NCBI GenBank assembly: GCA_036555725.1 | Contig: DATBKU010000146.1 | Coordinates: forward strand, 1 to 64,000 | Reading direction: 5' to 3' | Length of the DNA: 64,000 bases | DNA from: CALAED01 sp036555725 | GTDB lineage: Bacteria; Actinomycetota; Actinomycetes; Streptosporangiales; Streptosporangiaceae | Shown here: positions 60,151 to 64,000 of the stretch, in pieces | How the letters are laid out: every line of letters starts with the position of its first letter | How positions within the stretch are numbered: position 1 is the first letter of the stretch | The notes under the pieces: generated by a model | What the model was told of the DNA's origin: nothing | Database searches by the model: none | The model's input: the letters and a program-made list of their open reading frames with translations, nothing else | Program-made: the position numbers and the translations under genes

Positions 60151-60606
60151 TTAGTGGTGTTCGCGCAGCGCGTCGCCGTGCAGCGCCGCCTCGATGGCGG
60201 TCTGCCAGGAGCGGAGGAACGCCGGGTAGCGGTCCGCGAAGCCGGCCAGGCGCTCCGCCGCCGCGGCGGTGAGCGCGGTCAGCTCGTAGGTGACCTCCAC
60301 GTCGCTGTGGCCGCCGGCGTCGTCGAGGGTGACCGTGACGGTACCGGCCGTGTCCTGCGGGGTCACGCGGGCGTAGGAGATTCGCCGGCCCGGTTGCCGG
60401 TCGAGGACGAGCCAGATGGTCGGGTGGCCGTGCGCGGCGGTCTCGAAGACGGTGCCGGGCTCGGCGTCGTCGGCGACGGGGGCCGGGAACCGCGGCTCCC
60501 AGCCGTCGGCCCAGTCCCGCTCGCCGCATGGCGTGAACAGGCGGAACGCCGCTCCTGGCGGGAGCGGCACCTGGATGCTGCCGGTCAGCCGGCGCCGGCC
60601 GGTCAC
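60151..60606 (-). CDS. SRPBCC family protein
   Basis: 151 aa from GTG 60606, overlapping the upstream stop by four bases. START-like fold: GSIQVPLPPGAAFRLFTPCGERDWADGWEPRF (about 9-40), FETAAHGHPTIWLVLDRQPG, SDVEVTYELTALT and the long C-terminal helix RYPAFLRSWQTAIEAALH. Lipid- or polyketide-binding cavity; ligand unknown. Pair with the RHH-like gene. Confidence 0.85.
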   Translation of the reverse strand: MTGRRRLTGSIQVPLPPGAAFRLFTPCGERDWADGWEPRFPAPVADDAEPGTVFETAAHGHPTIWLVLDRQPGRRISYARVTPQDTAGTVTVTLDDAGGHSDVEVTYELTALTAAAAERLAGFADRYPAFLRSWQTAIEAALHGDALREHH

Positions 60607-60848
60607 TGCCGCTCCGTCAGCTTGTGCGCGTCGCCGGCGGCCAGCCGCACTCCGTAGACCGCCTTGAGCTGCTCGATCGTCGTCAGCGTCCGCGGCCCGA
60701 ACGGCGACTTGCCCTCGAAGGCGTGCAGCACGATGCCTTCGACGAGGTCGCCGAGGGACAGGTCGAGGTACTCCGCGAGGCCCTTGAGGACCTTGAGGGT
60801 GTTCCGCTCGATCCGGAGCCCGGTCTGCACTCGCTCTACCGTTACCAT
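60603..60848 (-). CDS. Small ribbon-helix-helix-like protein
   Basis: 81 aa: MVTVERVQTGLRIERNTLKV, then LKGLAEYLDLSLGDLVEGIVLHAFEGKSPFG. Basic N-terminal strand and two helices agree with an RHH DNA-binding domain. GGTAAC is repeated head to tail (GGTAACATGGTAAC, minus strand 60852-60839) over its own start, which RHH dimers could bind. Expressed with the SRPBCC gene. Probably an autoregulator. Confidence 0.65.
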   Translation of the reverse strand: MVTVERVQTGLRIERNTLKVLKGLAEYLDLSLGDLVEGIVLHAFEGKSPFGPRTLTTIEQLKAVYGVRLAAGDAHKLTERQ

Positions 60849-60968
60849 GTTACCAAGATAACACGATGAGTTTGCCGCCTGCGCGTGGTCATATAGGCAC
60901 CGCGGCCGTACCCCTCGTGGCGAGCCGCGGCATAGCATGACCGCAACCCGCCGAAGGAAGGTGGTCCC

Positions 60969-61919
60969 ATCAGCGCAGCCGAGCAGCGCGACGGAGTCGC
61001 GCTGACCAACCTCGACCAACCGCTGTTCGACGGTGCGGAGGCGACCAAGCGCCATCTCGTCGACTACCTCGACGCGGTCGCCGACCGCATCATCCCGGAG
61101 CTGCGGGGCCGGCCGCTGACGGTGAAGCGGGTTCGTCCGGGCCAAGAGCCGTTCATGCAGAAGAACCTGCCCAAGTACGCACCGTCGTGGATCAAGACCG
61201 TGTCGCTGTGGGCGGAGTCCTCGAAGCGCGAGGTGGCCTACGCGCTGTGCGACGACCGGCGGACGCTGCTGTGGTTCGCCAACCAGCGCGCCGTGGAGTA
61301 CCACCCCACGCTGATCTGCGCGGACCGCTGGGATCGGGTCACCCATATGGTGCTCGACATCGACCCGCCGGAAGGCGAGGCGTTCGCGCCGGCAGTCCGT
61401 GCCGCCCATCTGGTCCGCCAGGCACTGGCCGACACGGGGCTGGCCGGAGCGGTCAAGACCAGCGGCGCGAAGGGCGTGCACGTCTTCGTGCCGATCACCC
61501 TGGAGACACCGATCGACGACGTGGCCGCCGCCACCCGGGCCCTCGCCGCGCGGGCCGAACGCCTCGACCCCGCGATCGCCACCACCGCGTTCATCCGTGA
61601 GGACCGCGCGGGCAAGGTGTTCATCGACTCGACCCGGGCCGGGGGAGCGACGGTGGTGGCCGCCTACAGCCCGCGCATCCGGCCGGGAGTGCCGGTGTCG
61701 TTCCCGGTGCCCTGGGACGAGCTCGACGGCGTGACTCCCGGCGACTTCACCGTACGCAACGCCGCCCGGCTGCTCGGCGAGCGCGATCCGTGGGCCGGCC
61801 TGATGCCCGCGCCGCAGGCACTGCCCGCCGAGCTGATCGAGGAGGGCCACACGATCCCGATCGCCCGCGTGCAGGCCATGCACGAGGGCAAACGCCGGGC
61901 CCGCGCCCGGCGCGACTGA
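60969..61919 (+). CDS. Stand-alone LigD-type DNA polymerase/primase (PolDom)
   Basis: 316 aa if read from ATC 60969. Family N-terminus SAAEQRDGVALTNLDQPLFD lies in frame from 60969, with GAAGGAAGG 7 bases upstream, but the first codon is ATC instead of ATG and no ATG/GTG/TTG exists until GTG 61122, which would cut 51 residues. Catalytic Asp pair MVLDIDPPEG; HVFVPI and FIDSTRAGGATVVAAYSPRIRP are PolDom motifs. Role in NHEJ or gap filling. Start loss, rare ATC initiation or a read error cannot be told apart. Confidence 0.85.
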   Translation: MSAAEQRDGVALTNLDQPLFDGAEATKRHLVDYLDAVADRIIPELRGRPLTVKRVRPGQEPFMQKNLPKYAPSWIKTVSLWAESSKREVAYALCDDRRTLLWFANQRAVEYHPTLICADRWDRVTHMVLDIDPPEGEAFAPAVRAAHLVRQALADTGLAGAVKTSGAKGVHVFVPITLETPIDDVAAATRALAARAERLDPAIATTAFIREDRAGKVFIDSTRAGGATVVAAYSPRIRPGVPVSFPVPWDELDGVTPGDFTVRNAARLLGERDPWAGLMPAPQALPAELIEEGHTIPIARVQAMHEGKRRARARRD

Positions 61920-61955
61920 CCGGCGCTCGTCGATCGCTGACCTATGATCGCGTCC

Positions 61956-62423
61956 ATGTCCGACGCGACCATCACCGTCGAGCCCTTGACCAGCGACGAT
62001 GCGCTCACCTTGATCGCGGAGCTGAACGCCGAGCTGACCGAGCGCTACCCCGACCCGGCCCATCGCTTTTTCGGCCTGACGGCGGAACAGGTCGCGCCGG
62101 GGAAGGGCGCCTTCCTCATCGCGCGGCTGCGGGAGCGGCCCGTCGGCTGCGGCGCGCTGCGCCGGATCGACGCGATCACCGGGGAGATCAAGCGGATGTA
62201 CGTCTCGCCGTCCGCCCGCGGCGCCGGGATCGGCGCCCGGCTGCTCGCGGAGCTGGAGGCGCACGCCCGCGCCCTCGGCCTGCGCCGCGTCGTGCTGGAG
62301 ACCGGCGAGCGCCAGCACGAAGCCGTGCGGCTGTACGAGCGCGCCGGCTACGCCGAGATCCCTCGGTTCGGGGAGTACGAGAACTCGCCGATGAGCCTGT
62401 GCATGGGCAAGACCCTGAGCTAG
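61956..62423 (+). CDS. GNAT family N-acetyltransferase
   Basis: 155 aa, ATG 61956 (ATG 61944 possible). Acetyl-CoA site RMYVSPSARGAGIGARLLAELEAHAR (about 87-112) with R-x-x-G-x-G/A, and LETGERQHEAVRLYERAGY. Substrate amine unknown. Its last four bases overlap the opposite-strand gene. Confidence 0.9.
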   Translation: MSDATITVEPLTSDDALTLIAELNAELTERYPDPAHRFFGLTAEQVAPGKGAFLIARLRERPVGCGALRRIDAITGEIKRMYVSPSARGAGIGARLLAELEAHARALGLRRVVLETGERQHEAVRLYERAGYAEIPRFGEYENSPMSLCMGKTLS

Positions 62424-63703
62424 GCCCCCTTGCGGCGGAGCTTGTAGTGCAGCACGAGGAAGGGCATGCCGAAGATCCAGAAGGCGTGCTCGGCCCGCAA
62501 CTCGCCGTCCGCGACGTAGACGTCCAGCTCCTCGGCGAAACCGGGAACGGCCAGCGTCGTCAGTTCCCTGGTCTCCGGGTCGACGTACGTCAGATAGTGG
62601 CCGGGGTGGTCGAGGTCGCCGCGGCTGGTGAGCACCAGACCGCCGCCGGGGCGGGCCCGCGGCGCCAACGTCGCGGTGAAGCTACCCTGCGGGACCGGGA
62701 AGCCGACGCTGACGTACCCGCGCCCCTCGTGCCGGTACGTGGTGTAGATACCGACGTAGATCGGTTCGTCGTTGTCGACGTACGAGCGGATCCAGCCGCG
62801 GATGGCCACCACGTCGTCGTCCGGCGGCGTGATGGTGTCGATGCGGCTGCGGATGCCGCGCAGCGTCTCCCGCTCGTTCATCGGCACGCTGGCCTGCCCC
62901 AGCGGACGCGCCACCAGCGTCCGGTACAGCAGGTAGCCGGGCCGCACCCACAGCCGCCACTCCGGGACGATGTCGAGGGTGAACCGCGTCGTGTGCTCGT
63001 AGAACTCTCGTACGCGCGGATCGACGCCGTCCGGCGCGAACTGCGGCCCGGCCAGCTCGTCGAGCGAGGCGACGATGCCGATGTCGGGCGCGTCGGCCTG
63101 GTAGCCGCCGCCGAGGACGTTGGCGAGCTCTCGCACGTAGCCGGTGCCGACGTACCGGCTACGGGCCTCCAGCGGCACCACGAACGGCAGGCTCTCCGCC
63201 GGCACCCGCTCGGCCAGCAGGCTCACCTGCGCGTCGCGGAACAGCGCGGCCGACAGCGTGCGGAAGGCGAGCACGGTGCCGCCGGCCACCGCCGATGCCG
63301 GGGCGGGTCGCCGGCGTGCGGCGAACGCGCCGCCCACGGCCGCGCCCACCAGCGGCCCCAGCGCCACCTTCTGCGGGCGGATCCCCATGGCGCCGGCGAC
63401 GGCGCCGGTCGCCGTCCCCACCGCCACCGGTCCGGCCCCGGTGAGCCGCCCCGCCGCCCAGCCGAGCGGCGCGGCGATCGCGGAGCTCATCGCGATGCGC
63501 TGCCAGAGGGCGGGAATCTCGCCCGGCCGCTGCCGGGCCCGCGCCACCGCCTCCGACGCGCCCAGGCCGACGGCGCCCGCCAGCGCCCCGAGCGCACCCG
63601 CCCGTACGCCTCGGTGCCCGGTGAGCGTGGCGCCCGCCAGGCCGCCGATCGCGCCCGCGAACCCGACGGATCCCGTGGCGGATTTGTCTCGATCGTTCGT
63701 CAC
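62420..63703 (-). CDS. Uncharacterised protein with Gly/Ala-rich membrane N-terminus
   Basis: 427 aa. Residues 10-160 contain several Gly/Ala-rich hydrophobic segments (FAGAIGGLAGATLTG, ALAGAVGLGASEAV, AMSSAIAAPLGWAAG) that look like a multi-span or glycine-zipper part. From ~165 a soluble domain: EARSRYVGTGYVRELANVLGG, TRFTLDIVPEWRLWVRPGYLLYRTLVARPLGQ, IRGWIRSYVDNDEPIYVGIYTTYRHEGRGYVSVGFPVPQG and HAFWIFGMPFLVLHYKL. No family recognised. Possibly envelope-associated. Confidence 0.7.
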   Translation of the reverse strand: MTNDRDKSATGSVGFAGAIGGLAGATLTGHRGVRAGALGALAGAVGLGASEAVARARQRPGEIPALWQRIAMSSAIAAPLGWAAGRLTGAGPVAVGTATGAVAGAMGIRPQKVALGPLVGAAVGGAFAARRRPAPASAVAGGTVLAFRTLSAALFRDAQVSLLAERVPAESLPFVVPLEARSRYVGTGYVRELANVLGGGYQADAPDIGIVASLDELAGPQFAPDGVDPRVREFYEHTTRFTLDIVPEWRLWVRPGYLLYRTLVARPLGQASVPMNERETLRGIRSRIDTITPPDDDVVAIRGWIRSYVDNDEPIYVGIYTTYRHEGRGYVSVGFPVPQGSFTATLAPRARPGGGLVLTSRGDLDHPGHYLTYVDPETRELTTLAVPGFAEELDVYVADGELRAEHAFWIFGMPFLVLHYKLRRKGA

Positions 63704-63835
63704 CCTCGGAACCTATCCCGCCCGGCGACGAAGCGACGGCGCACGTCGCCGAATGCCTCGCAATCGCAGGCGGGCCGGGCTGCCGTCCATGGCTTCGCCC
63801 TTCCGGCGCCGGGGCGGCGGGCGGATGATCAGATC

Positions 63836-64000
63836 ATGGAATACCTACGGTTGGGGTCGTCCGGGTTGCAGGTGTCGCGGATCTGCCTCGGCATGATGAG
63901 CTTCGGGCATCGAGGTCAGCGCGCCTGGCACCTGGACGAGGCGGAGGCCGAGCCGATCGTCCGGCGGGCGGTCGAGGCGGGCGTGACGTTCTTCGACACC
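63836..64000 (+). CDS. Aldo/keto reductase, N-terminal part (runs off window)
   Basis: ATG 63836, 55 codons visible. MEYLRLGSSGLQVSRICLGM and IVRRAVEAGVTFFDT are the AKR N-terminus, with Asp of FFDT as part of the catalytic tetrad. No clear ribosome site. NADPH-dependent, subfamily unknown. Confidence 0.88.
   Translation, partial: MEYLRLGSSGLQVSRICLGMMSFGHRGQRAWHLDEAEAEPIVRRAVEAGVTFFDT

Noticed and set aside
60937..61004. Separate upstream peptide MTATRRRKVV... as start of the LigD-type gene
   Set aside because: It lies in another frame and stops at 61004; it could only be joined by a frameshift.

Overview
This is high-GC, gene-dense DNA from an actinomycete. The signs are leaderless start regions, GTG/TTG starts, F420/LLM-type oxidoreductases, an XRE regulator with the large C-terminal half typical of these bacteria, two DUF574-type methyltransferases, an Ig-fold L,D-transpeptidase, an LprG-P55-like pair and a mycobacterial-type cyp51 cluster. 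Taxonomy below the phylum cannot be settled; a filamentous soil actinomycete (Streptosporangiales, Micromonosporales or similar) fits best.

Layout. 1-500: the end of a serine recombinase that reads into a tRNA-Asn gene, probably the edge of an integrated element. 600-8700: envelope, carbohydrate and stress genes, including efeO-efeB iron/haem genes under an IdeR-type box and two MarR/monooxygenase-like units. 8.9-12.3 kb: a three-gene sugar catabolic operon behind a LacI-type palindrome. 12.4-16.6 kb: an LprG/P55-like lipid-transport pair and a CASTOR/POLLUX-type channel. 16.9-34.3 kb: a tRNA(CAU) and many small redox units, most paired with a MarR, TetR or XRE regulator, with recognisable inverted-repeat operators. 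34.3-35.2 kb: two broken genes fused by deletion (ECF sigma factor and ABC permease). 35.2-43.7 kb: a PadR-controlled ABC exporter, a Rieske oxygenase, a second DUF574 methyltransferase, an L,D-transpeptidase and a sugar epimerase.

44-57.4 kb is the most coherent block. It has four cytochromes P450 (one a clear CYP51 sterol 14-alpha-demethylase), a three-Cys ferredoxin, two SDRs, an aldehyde dehydrogenase, a beta-hydroxyacid-type dehydrogenase, a carboxymuconolactone decarboxylase-like protein, an NTF2/SnoaL-like protein, a PaaK-like CoA ligase and a TetR regulator. Gene content resembles the Mycobacterium tuberculosis Rv0762c-Rv0771 neighbourhood as remembered. Two nearly identical operators (GGACA-N2-TGTCC plus AGTTCA) overlap the start codons of the ALDH operon and of tetR, so one regulator probably controls both halves. 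These starts lack ribosome binding sites and look leaderless.

57.4-64 kb: a LacI regulator divergent from a secreted GH16 glucanase with CBM6, with identical-core palindromes on both sides of the enzyme gene; an RHH/SRPBCC pair; a stand-alone LigD-type polymerase gene whose expected start codon reads ATC; a GNAT; an unknown protein; and the start of an aldo/keto reductase. All functional statements are from reading the sequence and from memory of families; no search was run.
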